Assembly (NCBI GenBank): GCA_009840005.1
Contig: VXOR01000101.1
Coordinates: 62,001-126,000, forward strand
From: Gemmatimonadota bacterium
GTDB taxonomy: Bacteria > Latescibacterota > UBA2968 > UBA8231
DNA: 64,000 nucleotides
Reading direction: 5' to 3'
Below the pieces are notes generated by a model. That model was not told the origin of the DNA, ran no database searches, and worked only from the letters and a program-made list of their open reading frames with translations. Shown in pieces: positions 8,183-17,047 of the stretch (position 1 is its first letter; each line of letters opens with the position of its first letter). The position numbers were made by a program, and so were the translations under genes.

Positions 8183-9001
8183 TCAACGGATGGAACCAGC
8201 AGTCAGTCCTTTGACGAAGCGGCGCTGCATGGCAAGATAGAGTATAGTAACAGGCAGCGACAAGACCACGACGCCGGCGAAGATGTAGTTCCAGTTCTTG
8301 ACGTACTTGTCCGAGAGAAAGCGCCATAACTGTACGAAGGCCAACTCGCCCTTGTTGGTACCCATGAGGATGAATGCGTGGGGAAAGTCATTCCAGGTAA
8401 AGAGGCCCCAAAAGATGATGATCGTCACCGTGCAGGGCGTCAGCAGCGGGAAGATCACGCGCCAGAAGGTACCAAAGGGCGTGCAGCCGTCGATCAGTGC
8501 CGCTTCTTCGAGATCGCGGGGGATGGAGCGCATGAAGCCGCTGTAGATGAACAAGCACAGGGGCAGGCCGTAGGAAACATAGTGCAGATAGAGGGCAAAG
8601 TACGTGTAGCCGATGCCGAGGTAGTTGAATTGGCGCAAGAGCGGCAACATGAGGATTTGGAATGGCACGGTGATCCCGGCCAAGAAGAAGATGCGCCATA
8701 AATTGCCGGTGCTCATGCGGCGGCGCGTGAGGGAGTACGCGGCCATGGAGGCGACGACGATGAGAGTGGTGATGACGGCAACGCACATCAGCAGGCTGTT
8801 GAACATCGGCGCGGCTAGCTTGATGCCGGTGAAGATGTGGTGGTAGTTTTCGAGGGTTGGTGCCTCGGGGGGTGCCACGGGAGAGCGGATGATTTCCGGC
8901 AGGGTCTTAAACGAGTTGAGTAGCGCTAGAGCACAGGGCGACACGTAGAGCAGCCCTAAGAGCAGCATCCCGATCTCGAAAAGGGGCAGGCGGCGCTTCA
9001 C
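8183..9001 (-). CDS. Carbohydrate ABC transporter permease (MalG type)
   Basis: 272 aa with about six membrane segments. The EAA cytoplasmic-loop motif EEAALIDGCTPFGTFWRV contacts the ATPase. The C-terminus (MQRRFVKGLTAGSIR) is the usual MalG-like ending. Its ATG overlaps the stop of the upstream permease, so the pair is translationally coupled. The inner-membrane channel would work with the 8998-9885 partner, a periplasmic binding protein and an ATPase. Neither of the last two lies nearby, so a shared MsmX-type ATPase is presumed. Confidence 0.93.
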   Translation of the reverse strand: MKRRLPLFEIGMLLLGLLYVSPCALALLNSFKTLPEIIRSPVAPPEAPTLENYHHIFTGIKLAAPMFNSLLMCVAVITTLIVVASMAAYSLTRRRMSTGNLWRIFFLAGITVPFQILMLPLLRQFNYLGIGYTYFALYLHYVSYGLPLCLFIYSGFMRSIPRDLEEAALIDGCTPFGTFWRVIFPLLTPCTVTIIIFWGLFTWNDFPHAFILMGTNKGELAFVQLWRFLSDKYVKNWNYIFAGVVVLSLPVTILYLAMQRRFVKGLTAGSIR

Positions 9002-9885
9002 AGGTCGGTCTCGCGGCGTTGGAAAAAGGCGACTTGCAGGGCGGCGACCAAAACCAGGAAGGCGAAGACGACAAAGGCAATGGCCGAAGCATATCCTTGG
9101 CGGTCGTTTTCCGTGCCGAGCCAGTAGATGTAGTAGCCAGCGGTAAAGGTGCGGTAGCCGGGGCCGCCTTGGGTGGTGACCAAGATCTGCGGGAAGAGGT
9201 TGATGCCGGTGATCAGGGCGATGACTGAGTTGGTCTTAATCATCGGCATGAGTACCGGAACTTGGACGCGGTAGAAGGTCGCCAAAGGGCCAGCTCCGTC
9301 GATCTGCGCGGCCTCGTAGAGTTCGTTGGGGATGGTTTGTAGCCCAGCGAGGAAGATGGTGGTGTAGAAGCCGAGGCCGTGCCAGAGGACCAAGGCGAGG
9401 ATGAAGTAGGGCACCAGCGCCGGATCGCCCATCCAGTCTTGGGCCAGCGCGTCGAAACCAAAGGTGCGCAGCAGGGTGTTTATGGCGCCGGTGCGGTAGT
9501 TGGCCAGATATTGGAAGAGCAGGGCGCTGACGAGAATGCTGAGGATGAATGGGTAGAAAAACAGGCCGCGCACTAGGCCGCGCATGATCTTCATGCGGTC
9601 TAGGAGAACGGCCAAGACCAGCGACAGCGAGGTGTAGCCGACGACGATCATGGCCGTCTCAAAGAGGGTGAAGCGCAAAGCGGCGAAGAAGCGGTCGTCG
9701 TCGAGCAACTCGCGGAAGTTGTCCAAGCCGATAAAACGGGGGTTTTTGGTCCAGCCAGACCAGTCGGTCAGGCCGTAGGCAAACCCGAGCAGGGTCGGCA
9801 GGGCGAAAAAGGCTAGATAGAGGAATATGGCGGGGCCGCAGAGTAGGACTGAGGCGGTGGATTTTTCGCTGAAAGCGCGCTGCAT
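8998..9885 (-). CDS. Carbohydrate ABC transporter permease (MalF type)
   Basis: 295 aa from ATG 9885 (MQRAFSEKSTASVLLCGPAI). The frame extends further upstream, but that would run into the divergent gene at 9950. Hydrophobic helices include ASVLLCGPAIFLYLAFFALP. The EAA loop reads LYEAAQIDGAGPLATFYRV. Partner of the MalG-type permease downstream. There is no clear ribosome site before the ATG. The 64-base gap to the oppositely directed permease at 9950 must hold the control region for both. Confidence 0.92.
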   Translation of the reverse strand: MQRAFSEKSTASVLLCGPAIFLYLAFFALPTLLGFAYGLTDWSGWTKNPRFIGLDNFRELLDDDRFFAALRFTLFETAMIVVGYTSLSLVLAVLLDRMKIMRGLVRGLFFYPFILSILVSALLFQYLANYRTGAINTLLRTFGFDALAQDWMGDPALVPYFILALVLWHGLGFYTTIFLAGLQTIPNELYEAAQIDGAGPLATFYRVQVPVLMPMIKTNSVIALITGINLFPQILVTTQGGPGYRTFTAGYYIYWLGTENDRQGYASAIAFVVFAFLVLVAALQVAFFQRRETDL

Positions 9886-9949
9886 GGCGCAAGTAGGACT
9901 AAACAAAGGGGTATAGGATGTCAAGCACTGCCTGGTCAATGAGGATACT

Positions 9950-10855
9950 ATGAGCGAAGTATTGACGCAGTACCGCAGGCACAAGGGGCTGTTGCTGCTG
10001 GTGGCACCAGGGCTGGCCTTTTTTCTCGTCTTCAATTACCTGCCCATGTTCGGGCTGGTGCTTGCCTTTAAGGAGTTTCGCCTGAGTGCCGGGATCTTGG
10101 GCAGCGAGTGGAGCGGGTTGGAGAATTTCTCTCGCCTCTTCGGCGGGGCCGACTTTCCCAATGCCCTGCGCAACACGGTCACTATCAGCTTATTGCGCTT
10201 GCTGTTCGGCTTTTTCGCGCCGATCGCGCTGGCGCTGATGCTCAATGAGATCCGCGTCTCCTGGTATAAGCGCACCGTGCAGACGGTGACCTATATCCCC
10301 TACTTCCTCTCGTGGGTCATCTTGGGCGGCATCTTCCTAATGATTTTCTCGCAAAGTGGCCCGGCCAACCAGATTTCCCAGCTCTTCGGCGTCTCCCCGA
10401 TTGAGTTCCTCACCAACGACTTCTGGTTTATCGTCGTGGTCATTGTCACAGGGATCTGGCAGGCGGCTGGCTATGGGGCGGTGATATACTTGGCGGCCTT
10501 GGCTGGAATTTCCCCCGACCTGTACGAGGCGGCTGTCGTCGATGGAGCCGGGCGCTGGAAGCAAACCTTGCACATCACCATCCCGGGTTTGGTGCCGACG
10601 ATTATCACGCTTTTCATCCTCAATCTCGGCCACGTGCTCAACGCGGGCTTCGACCAGATTTACAACATGTACAATCCCATGGTGTACGACGCAGCCGACA
10701 TTATCGACACCTACGTCCTGCGGCGGATCGTGCTGATGGATTTTGGATTGGCTACGGGTGCCGGGCTTTTCAAATCCGTGGTCGGCTTGTTGATGGTGGT
10801 GCTGGCTAACTCGCTGGCCCGACGGCTCAGCGGAGGGGAGCAGGGAATATGGTAA
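9950..10855 (+). CDS. ABC transporter permease (LplB type)
   Basis: 301 aa that resemble LplB/YteP-type permeases: RRHKGLLLLVAPGLAFFLVF, YLPMFGLVLAFKEF, a TYIPYFLSWVILGGIF segment, and the EAA loop LYEAAVVDGAGRWKQTLHIT. This subclass usually imports polysaccharide-derived oligosaccharides. It overlaps the next gene by seven bases. It is divergent from another permease pair, which is unusual. No binding protein or ATPase is adjacent. Confidence 0.92.
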   Translation: MSEVLTQYRRHKGLLLLVAPGLAFFLVFNYLPMFGLVLAFKEFRLSAGILGSEWSGLENFSRLFGGADFPNALRNTVTISLLRLLFGFFAPIALALMLNEIRVSWYKRTVQTVTYIPYFLSWVILGGIFLMIFSQSGPANQISQLFGVSPIEFLTNDFWFIVVVIVTGIWQAAGYGAVIYLAALAGISPDLYEAAVVDGAGRWKQTLHITIPGLVPTIITLFILNLGHVLNAGFDQIYNMYNPMVYDAADIIDTYVLRRIVLMDFGLATGAGLFKSVVGLLMVVLANSLARRLSGGEQGIW

Positions 10856-11727
10856 GCCGCACGCGAGGCGAGAAGATCTTTAACGTCTTTAACCTGACGG
10901 TGTTGGGCTTGGTCGGGTTGATGGCGCTCTATCCGTTCGTGTACACTATTTCGATGTCGTTGAGCAGCGCCGCCGAGGCCATGCGCGCAAGCCTGCACCT
11001 CTACCCGAGTGACGTTTCGCTGACCTCGTACCGCATGGTGCTGTCCAATCCCGAAATCGTTACGGGATTCACCAATTCGGTCCTGCGTACGGTGTTGGGC
11101 ACGGCGCTGACGCTCTTTTTTACTTGTCTGACGGCCTATCCGCTGGCGCGGCGCGAAATGCCCCACCGCAGCCCGCTGCTGTTCTTGGTGCTTTTCACCA
11201 TGCTCTTCAGCGGCGGCATTGTGCCCAATTATCTGCTGGTCAAGAACCTGGGTCTGATCGACTCAATATGGGCGCTGGTGCTGCCGCAGATGCTGACGGC
11301 CTTCAACATCATCGTGGTCAAGAATTTCTTTCAGGCCATTCCCGAAAGCCTAGCCGAGTCGGCCAAGATCGACGGAGCCAGCGAGTTTAATATTCTCTTC
11401 AGGATATACGTGCCCCTTTCCAAGCCGGTGCTGGCGACGATTGGGCTGTGGACGGCGGTGGCGCACTGGAATCACTGGTTCGACGCCATGCTCTACATCG
11501 CGTCGGACGAGAATCAGGTCTTGCAGACCTTTTTGCAGCGGATTGTCATCGAGAACAGCATCGAGCTGATCGAGCAGGGGCTAGTTGATCCGAACATCAC
11601 CGAGTTCACGCCCGAGACGATCAAGGCGGCGACTGTGGTCGTTACCATCCTGCCGATGCTGTTGGTCTATCCGTTCGTGCAGAAGTACTTCGTGCGCGGG
11701 ATTATGCTGGGGAGCGTCAAGGAGTAA
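10849..11727 (+). CDS. Carbohydrate ABC transporter permease (LplC/YtcP type)
   Basis: 292 aa, starting inside the end of the LplB-like gene. It has TVLGLVGLMALYPFVYTISMSLS near the N-terminus, a LFTMLFSGGIVPNYLLVKNL segment, the EAA loop LAESAKIDGASEFNILFRI, and the typical ending VQKYFVRGIMLGSVKE. It forms the heterodimeric channel with the preceding product. The stop codon TAA is part of the 7-bp target duplication of the MITE-like element that begins at the next base. Confidence 0.92.
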   Translation: MVSRTRGEKIFNVFNLTVLGLVGLMALYPFVYTISMSLSSAAEAMRASLHLYPSDVSLTSYRMVLSNPEIVTGFTNSVLRTVLGTALTLFFTCLTAYPLARREMPHRSPLLFLVLFTMLFSGGIVPNYLLVKNLGLIDSIWALVLPQMLTAFNIIVVKNFFQAIPESLAESAKIDGASEFNILFRIYVPLSKPVLATIGLWTAVAHWNHWFDAMLYIASDENQVLQTFLQRIVIENSIELIEQGLVDPNITEFTPETIKAATVVVTILPMLLVYPFVQKYFVRGIMLGSVKE

Positions 11728-11845
11728 CTGACGTTACGCATGAGAATCGAGGTATCAGATGCTTCGACTCCGCTTCGCGGAGTTTATCTTGAGCGAAGCC
11801 GAAAGGCTCAGCATCCCATACCTAGGGGCCTGTGCGTAACATCAG
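11728..11845. mobile_element. MITE-like element A (118 bp)
   Basis: Begins CTGACGTTACGCA (11728-11740) and ends TGCGTAACATCAG (11833-11845), an inverted repeat with one mismatch. GGAGTAA is duplicated directly on both sides (11721-11727 and 11846-11852), a 7-bp target-site duplication. The interior is a palindrome-rich core (GATGCTTCGACTCCGC... GGCTCAGCAT) with no coding capacity. It inserted exactly at the stop codon of the permease gene. Confidence 0.88.
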
Positions 11846-11864
11846 GGAGTAAGCAAGCCCGATC

Positions 11865-12692
11865 TCACATCTGGAAGCCGCCAGCGACCACTAGCGATAC
11901 GCCGGTGAGGTACTCGGCCTCGTCCGAGGCGAGAAAGGCCACGGTGCGGGCTACGTCCTCGGGCGTGCCAATGCGGCCTAGGGGGGTTTGCGCTTCGAGG
12001 TCGTGGACTAGAGCGGCTGTGGTGTCGGTGTCTGGCTCGTCGCGCTGGGCTAGGCCCGCGGCAATGTAGTGGGTGCGCTCGGTGAGGGTGTTGCCCGGGC
12101 AGACGGCGTTGACGTTGATCCGGTGGGGGGCAAGCTCGCCAGCGAGGGATTGGGTAAAGCCGATGATGGCGAATTTGGACGTGCAGTACGCGGCGTAGCG
12201 CGGGATCCCTTGGCGACCGGCTGTAGAGGCCATGTTGATGATCTTGCCGCCGTCGCCGCGGTCGATCAGGTGCCGGGCCACGGCGCGCGAGCAGAGGAAG
12301 GTGCCCTTGACGTTGACGGTTTGCACTTGGTCCCAAGCGGCTTCGCTTAGATCGACGACTGGGACCCGGTCTGGCCCAGGGCGCGAGCCAGCGTTGTTGA
12401 CTAGTAGGTCGATGCGGCCAAAGTGGGTGAGCGCGTCTTGCACCATGCCCTCGACTTGGTCGGCGTCGGACACGTCGGCTTCCACTGCGAGGGCCTGCTG
12501 ACCGGCGGCTTCGATTTCGGTGACGAGGGCGGGCAGGCCGCCCCAGCCAGACTCGCTATAGGGTTGGGCGCGCAAGTCATTGACCACGAGGTCGCAGCCT
12601 TCGCGCGCTAGGCGCTGGCAGATGGCGCGGCCAATGCCGTGTTCGCCGCCCGCGCCAGTGACGAGGGCGACTTTGCCATTGAGATTGTACAT
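11865..12692 (-). CDS. Short-chain dehydrogenase/reductase (SDR)
   Basis: 275 aa from ATG 12692, preceded by GGAG on the coding strand. Classical SDR features are the nucleotide-binding TGAGGEHGIGRAI (from residue 13), NNAG at 99-102, the catalytic Ser in the INMAS segment, Y169-x-x-x-K173, and a C-terminal TGVSLVVAGGF. It is an NAD(P)-dependent oxidoreductase acting on an alcohol or keto group. The neighbouring sugar permeases suggest a carbohydrate or polyol substrate, but this is not shown by sequence. Confidence 0.93.
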   Translation of the reverse strand: MYNLNGKVALVTGAGGEHGIGRAICQRLAREGCDLVVNDLRAQPYSESGWGGLPALVTEIEAAGQQALAVEADVSDADQVEGMVQDALTHFGRIDLLVNNAGSRPGPDRVPVVDLSEAAWDQVQTVNVKGTFLCSRAVARHLIDRGDGGKIINMASTAGRQGIPRYAAYCTSKFAIIGFTQSLAGELAPHRINVNAVCPGNTLTERTHYIAAGLAQRDEPDTDTTAALVHDLEAQTPLGRIGTPEDVARTVAFLASDEAEYLTGVSLVVAGGFQM

Positions 12693-12787
12693 GAGGTTCT
12701 CCGCATGATTAAGGAGTTGAGTGACAGGATTGCGACGGCGGTGTGTAGATCTCACATTCTTGTTGCTATAGAAATTAGAAGTGTCGG

Positions 12788-13186
12788 TTACGTCAACTGC
12801 TCGAACAGCGCAAATTTAGATGCTTTTTTATCAAAAGTAAGAACACCATCACAATTTGAAAATTTTGCTGAATGTGCAATTAACAAATCTGCAAGATCTA
12901 TTTTGTTTGCCTGAGCAGACGAGAGAGTTCTTTGCAGAGCAGATTGAGCCTCAAACATCAAAATAGGCATAAGGAGAAGTTTCTGTAGAGACACGCGGAT
13001 TTCCTCTCGTGGGATTTCATATACAGATTCGAGGACCCAGATGGTTTCAAGCACGACGAGCAAAGGAACGAAAAAGGGTTCGTTTTTACTTTCTGCTCTT
13101 TTAAAAAGTCTGTACACAATTTCTGCTTGTTTTTTATCATCCCGTACAAGAAAGCGAACAAGCACATTTGTGTCTAATGCTTTCAC
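12788..13186 (-). CDS. vapC: PIN-domain toxin (VapC-like)
   Basis: 132 aa. MKALDTNVLVRFLVRDD places the first acidic ligand at D5, and a conserved Glu in LETIWVLES and the DLADLLIAH/VLTFDKKA acidic residues complete the PIN active site. The family consists of Mg-dependent RNases. It overlaps the antitoxin gene by four bases. The coding is more AT-rich than the surrounding sulfatase and SDR genes, consistent with transfer. Confidence 0.9.
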   Translation of the reverse strand: MKALDTNVLVRFLVRDDKKQAEIVYRLFKRAESKNEPFFVPLLVVLETIWVLESVYEIPREEIRVSLQKLLLMPILMFEAQSALQRTLSSAQANKIDLADLLIAHSAKFSNCDGVLTFDKKASKFALFEQLT

Positions 13187-13437
13187 TTAAAACGCACCTT
13201 CATTTTTTGCCTAATTCCAGACTTCATTTGGTGAACCGAAACAGGCTTTCTGTCAGATTTATACAACTCTCCGAAAATTTCATCTACTTTTACTGTTTTG
13301 ATCATAGGCTTTAGAAGTGCTTCACCATTTTCTGTAAGCATAAAATCGACTTTATCGCCTTCACGGAGTTGAAGAGCATCGCGAACGGCTTTGGGAATTG
13401 TGACTTGCCCTTTGCTTGTTAGCGTCGCTATTGCCAT
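13183..13437 (-). CDS. vapB: AbrB/MazE-type antitoxin (VapB-like)
   Basis: 84 aa. The N-terminal swapped-hairpin DNA-binding segment reads ATLTSKGQVTIPKAVRDALQ, as in AbrB/SpoVT antitoxins. The C-terminal part (SDRKPVSVHQMKSG) should wrap the toxin. It is the first gene of the pair, as usual, and probably autoregulates the operon from the AT-rich stretch just upstream. AT-rich like its toxin partner. Confidence 0.9.
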   Translation of the reverse strand: MAIATLTSKGQVTIPKAVRDALQLREGDKVDFMLTENGEALLKPMIKTVKVDEIFGELYKSDRKPVSVHQMKSGIRQKMKVRFK

Positions 13438-13519
13438 GCTGAGAACCTCTTGTTGAGGGTTTATTTCTTACTTGAAAGTAAGGAGAGTAATACCTGAGCG
13501 CAAACCCTCACGCTGTAGA

Positions 13520-15040
13520 TCAGCTAGCAGACTTTCTGGTCACAATCCCCGGTCCGTAATCCGCCATCGCGGTCATGATGTACTCGTTGAGCAAGTGTTC
13601 CTCGTGCGCAAGGCCGAACATCCAGATGCGGCGATACATCTCCTCGACGACTAGCTGGTATTGCGGGTCGGACGCGAGGTTCTGCATCTGTCCGGGATCG
13701 CGCTCCAAATCGTATAGCTCGTCGTAGTCGAATCCATTGAAGACGAATCGCCACTGGTCGGTGACGGTGGAACGTTGGATGCCATAGGTCTCGTTCCCAT
13801 TCGTCTGGAAGAAGAGCGCATCGCGCCAGTCGGCGGGTGTTTCGCCTTTGAGCAACGGCATCAGGCTGGCACCGGCAAATTCCACCGGGCTTTCCGCTGC
13901 GCCCATCTCAAGCAACGTCGGCGCGAAGTCACAAAGCGACACGAACTCGTCGCGCACCACGCCCTGCTGCCCGCCCGGCATCTTCGCGATCACTGGCACG
14001 TGGTAGCAACTCAGAAACGACGGCAGGCCCTTACACCACAGGCCATGGTCACCCAAGTAGTCGCCGTGGTCGGAGAGGTAGAGGACGATTGCGTCTTCGT
14101 ATTCTCCGCGCTCTTTGAGCTTGTCGATCAGCCGCCCGAAGAGCCAGTCCTCATAGGTGCAGAACGCCAAGTAGTGCTTGATTGCGTCCTGATGTTCTTT
14201 GCGCGTCAACTGAGCAAAACGGTCGCGGGTGCGGCGGTAGAGGGCTGGTTTGTCGTCCATCGGATCGTCAAAGGTGTCCGGTAGTGGGAATTCCGCGTCT
14301 TCATACAGATCGAGGAAACGCTTGGGTGCGATATATGGATCGTGCGGACCGAGGGTGCCAACATACAGGCACCACGGCTCATTTCCGTCTAGCGCATCCA
14401 TTTTTGCCAGCGCGGCATCGACCACTGTGCGGTCGCCGAAGGGATTGTCTTCTTCCCCGTCGCGGAAGTACTGCGCTAGGAAGGGATGGCTGTTGTCGCC
14501 ATAGTGGATGTATGGACGCATCCCCGTGCGCCTGATCTCACCGGGTTCCCGCTCGCTGCCGCCGTGGTCTCCAGCATGTCGTTGCAAATTGCACAATTCG
14601 CGTTCGCGGGCTGCAGCGTCCTGCTCGTCGCGATTCAATCGTCTGCTGGGGTGCGCGCTTCCCGGCGAGACGTACTCCCAACCATAGTCATGTGGCTGTT
14701 GATAGTTGCTGACATGCCACTTGCCCGAAAAGAGCATGCGATAACCCGCTTCCTGCATGTCCACGCTCCAGGGACGGATGTGGTCTTTCAAGCCGCGCGT
14801 GATGGCATTGGCGACATTTACGTTGTGCCAGACGCCGTGCTGGGTCGGCATCAGGCCGGTCATGAACGACGCACGTGACGGGCAGCAGTGCGGCGACGGG
14901 CAGAAGGCGCGCCTGAAGGTGACGCTCTCTTTGCGGAAATCGTCAAGCACGGGTGTCTTTGCCTTGTACTCGTCGTTAGGTAGCACGGAACACGCCCGTT
15001 GCTGGTCGGTCATGAAGATCAGTATGTTCGGCTTGGTCAT
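13520..15040 (-). CDS. Sulfatase
   Basis: 506 aa. It begins MTKPNILIFMTDQQRACSV, with the formylglycine motif C52-C-P-S-R in HCCPSRASFMTG, then a FSGKWHVSN segment and VLYLSDHGDYLGDHGLW, the second metal-binding block. The set is complete, so activity is likely if a maturation enzyme is present; none is in the window. No signal peptide is seen. It resembles choline-sulfatase-like members. It stands alone between VapBC and the inverted-repeat unit at 15101. Confidence 0.93.
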   Translation of the reverse strand: MTKPNILIFMTDQQRACSVLPNDEYKAKTPVLDDFRKESVTFRRAFCPSPHCCPSRASFMTGLMPTQHGVWHNVNVANAITRGLKDHIRPWSVDMQEAGYRMLFSGKWHVSNYQQPHDYGWEYVSPGSAHPSRRLNRDEQDAAARERELCNLQRHAGDHGGSEREPGEIRRTGMRPYIHYGDNSHPFLAQYFRDGEEDNPFGDRTVVDAALAKMDALDGNEPWCLYVGTLGPHDPYIAPKRFLDLYEDAEFPLPDTFDDPMDDKPALYRRTRDRFAQLTRKEHQDAIKHYLAFCTYEDWLFGRLIDKLKERGEYEDAIVLYLSDHGDYLGDHGLWCKGLPSFLSCYHVPVIAKMPGGQQGVVRDEFVSLCDFAPTLLEMGAAESPVEFAGASLMPLLKGETPADWRDALFFQTNGNETYGIQRSTVTDQWRFVFNGFDYDELYDLERDPGQMQNLASDPQYQLVVEEMYRRIWMFGLAHEEHLLNEYIMTAMADYGPGIVTRKSAS

Positions 15041-15100
15041 TTTTTTTAGTGAGTTAAGAGGGCACAGGGTTCGACTCGAAAGGGACAGGTTATTATAAAA

Positions 15101-16173
15101 AGGGGATTATATTCAATAGTGCCGAAGATCCTATATCTCTATCAGTTACTTTTTATGTATCTCTTTGTGATACCTGTTAGCATGATAATTTTCTATCACA
15201 TATAACAATTTTCCAACAGGAACTTGTTTAGATAAAAACTCCATTTCACCCGATTCTGTGACATTGGAACTACTAACAGTAATTTCGCAACTCATATTTT
15301 TGAACTTAGGCATAAAAACACAATTCCTAAAATATCCCATTTCAATTCGATGTTTAGTTTCTGAATCAGAAAAAATATTAAGCAGAATCTCTCTGGCTAA
15401 TTCCATGTCTGGCTCTTTACGAATCCCATTGTCATTACAATAAAAACTCAACCAATTTAAAAAATTGTCTTCACAGAGAACAGCATCCGTCATATTCATA
15501 TGTGCTTTCTTAAGCCTCTCATAAAATACTTCTTCATTTATATTAACATCATTGTTCAGCAAATCCTCTAATTCATTTGAAAATTCCTTTTTCATCCTAT
15601 CTTCAATATTTTTTACAAATTTCTTGAACAACTTACACATAACCCAAACTGCCCCATTCTTTCCTATACACAGAGAATCAAGCATATCTAAAAACGCTTG
15701 AGTGGAAACCCTAAATACCCGACCATTATCGTTCATTACCTGAATAAACTTGTCGCCCTTAAATATATACGAACTATGAATAATCATACCGAGAAATTCC
15801 ATTACGCAAACACTTTTGTCTATCTCCAACTCTACATAATCCTCATATCGAAATTTCTCCCTAATATCTTTGAACATTCTACGTCTTGAATCACATTTGT
15901 CTATCTTTTCAAAAACCCTTCGCGCAATTAGTATTGCACTCATAAAATTATGAATAAAATTTATTCTCTCATCTGTCCCATCCCCAATCATGGGAGTTGA
16001 CAAGCCAATGTCTTTAATCTCTGGAAGTATCCTTTCCAATAAGATAACTTCATCGACCAACAACATCACATTCTCCTCCGTCTAAATCAAGATCGCCGTC
16101 AATAGTTATCACCTATACTATAACTTAAAACGAATCACCTCAAAACCACTGGCACTATTGAATATAAACCCCT
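15101..16173. mobile_element. Inverted-repeat-bounded unit E1
   Basis: The left end 15101-15123 (AGGGGATTATATTCAATAG, then TGCC) is the reverse complement of 16151-16173 with two mismatches. The unit encloses one AT-rich gene (15146-16066). The ends are related to those of the unit that starts seven bases further right (E2). TA dinucleotides lie beside the ends, which would fit a TA-targeting transposon, but no transposase is recognised inside. Confidence 0.55.
15146..16066 (-). CDS. Unknown AT-rich protein
   Basis: 306 aa from ATG 16066, preceded by GGAGGAG with six-base spacing (a GTG one codon earlier is less likely). I do not recognise a family. The protein is rich in Lys, Ile, Asn and Phe, looks mostly helical, and has no signal peptide or clear membrane helix. 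Features include repeated acidic/basic helices (KKFVKNIEDRMKKEFSNELE) and scattered Cys. Base use is far more AT-rich than neighbouring genes, and it lies neatly between inverted repeats, both pointing to acquisition. It could be mobile-element cargo or an unrecognised defence or regulatory protein. Confidence 0.75.
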   Translation of the reverse strand: MLLVDEVILLERILPEIKDIGLSTPMIGDGTDERINFIHNFMSAILIARRVFEKIDKCDSRRRMFKDIREKFRYEDYVELEIDKSVCVMEFLGMIIHSSYIFKGDKFIQVMNDNGRVFRVSTQAFLDMLDSLCIGKNGAVWVMCKLFKKFVKNIEDRMKKEFSNELEDLLNNDVNINEEVFYERLKKAHMNMTDAVLCEDNFLNWLSFYCNDNGIRKEPDMELAREILLNIFSDSETKHRIEMGYFRNCVFMPKFKNMSCEITVSSSNVTESGEMEFLSKQVPVGKLLYVIENYHANRYHKEIHKK

Positions 16174-16444
16174 GTAAAAAGGGAATTATATACAATGATG
16201 CCCAAAAGGGGTTCTAGGAGAACCTTTTACGGCGGCGAGGAAAGGTGAAAAATTTGTCTTGACGCCTAGAAAAAAGCTCGTAGCTTTTTGACAGTAAAAA
16301 GCGCCGGCCCCTTCGGCTAGGGGCGCGGCGCATCCACAAAAAACAGCTTGACCAGCAAGCAGCAGCCAATTTACGGCAGCCTTTTCGTCGTGTCAAGTGC
16401 AGATACGCGAGGAGGCGCAGTAAGGAAAGCACCCCCTATACGAT

Positions 16445-16783
16445 GTACATGTCAGGATTCACGACTTTGATAAGTCTGATCAAATCAAGGGGAAGCTATC
16501 GTTTGCCACGCTAGAGCAGACAGACACAAACATTTCTATCGGCACCCTCCCCCCTTCTACTGCTCAAATGTTACATAGGATCACGCTCGGAGATGGCGAC
16601 ACGCGGAGATTTTCTGTCTAGGTCTCTGCCCGAAACGGGCCTCTTTTTCAACCCTTACGGCTCAAGAAGATTGACGGGGAATGGGTAAGGGCTATAAGAG
16701 TTACGAGGGGGCGGGATGAGGTGATATATGAGGAAATCGACGACAAATTCCCTCGAACTGCTGAGGGCGATATTGAGTGGTAA
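16445..16783 (+). pseudogene. Fragment of an unknown gene with an internal stop
   Basis: In the frame of 16445 the translation is protein-like throughout: HDFDKSDQIKGKLSFATLEQ, then IGTLPPSTAQML, then an in-frame TAG at 16619-16621. It continues as VSARNGPLFQPLRLKKIDGE, WVRAIRV and IYEEIDDKFPR before TAA at 16781-16783. An upstream stop removes any start codon. The coherent protein character on both sides of the TAG suggests a decayed C-terminal part of a once-larger gene. Family not recognised. The rest of the 16205-17047 gap has no other gene I can support. Confidence 0.5.
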
Positions 16784-16854
16784 AATCTGCCCGAAATCGC
16801 CTTTTTTGTGGTATAACCTAGCGTAAAGGTTAGCCTCGCCTATTTACCAAAGAA

Positions 16855-16906
16855 CGGGTAGCAAGTCCGTCCTATGCAACGGCTTTTGTATTCAGCAAGC
16901 TACCCG
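16855..16906 (+). other. Possible structured RNA upstream of the 17048 gene
   Basis: CGGGTAGC (16855-16862) pairs perfectly with GCTACCCG (16899-16906). An inner AAGTCCGT/ACGGCTT pairing and a following AACGGG...ACCTGCTTGGG stretch add further pairing potential. It lies about 140 bases before the 17048 start and could be a leader element or part of the mobile unit. It does not match a riboswitch consensus I know. Confidence 0.25.
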
Positions 16907-17047
16907 ACTAACGGGAAACCTGCTTGGGTTTAGACGAGAACCAGAATAGAACAGTCTATTTTGACTGTCAAGAGAGCTTGACCTATACTGCCAGCTAATC
17001 GTTCTTTGCCCTCCCATCCTAACTACCGACGCAAGGAGATTGAGAGC

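Noticed and set aside
16214..16432. Minus-strand 72-codon frame rich in Arg
   Set aside because: No ribosome site, extreme composition and overlap with hairpin sequence; not protein-like.
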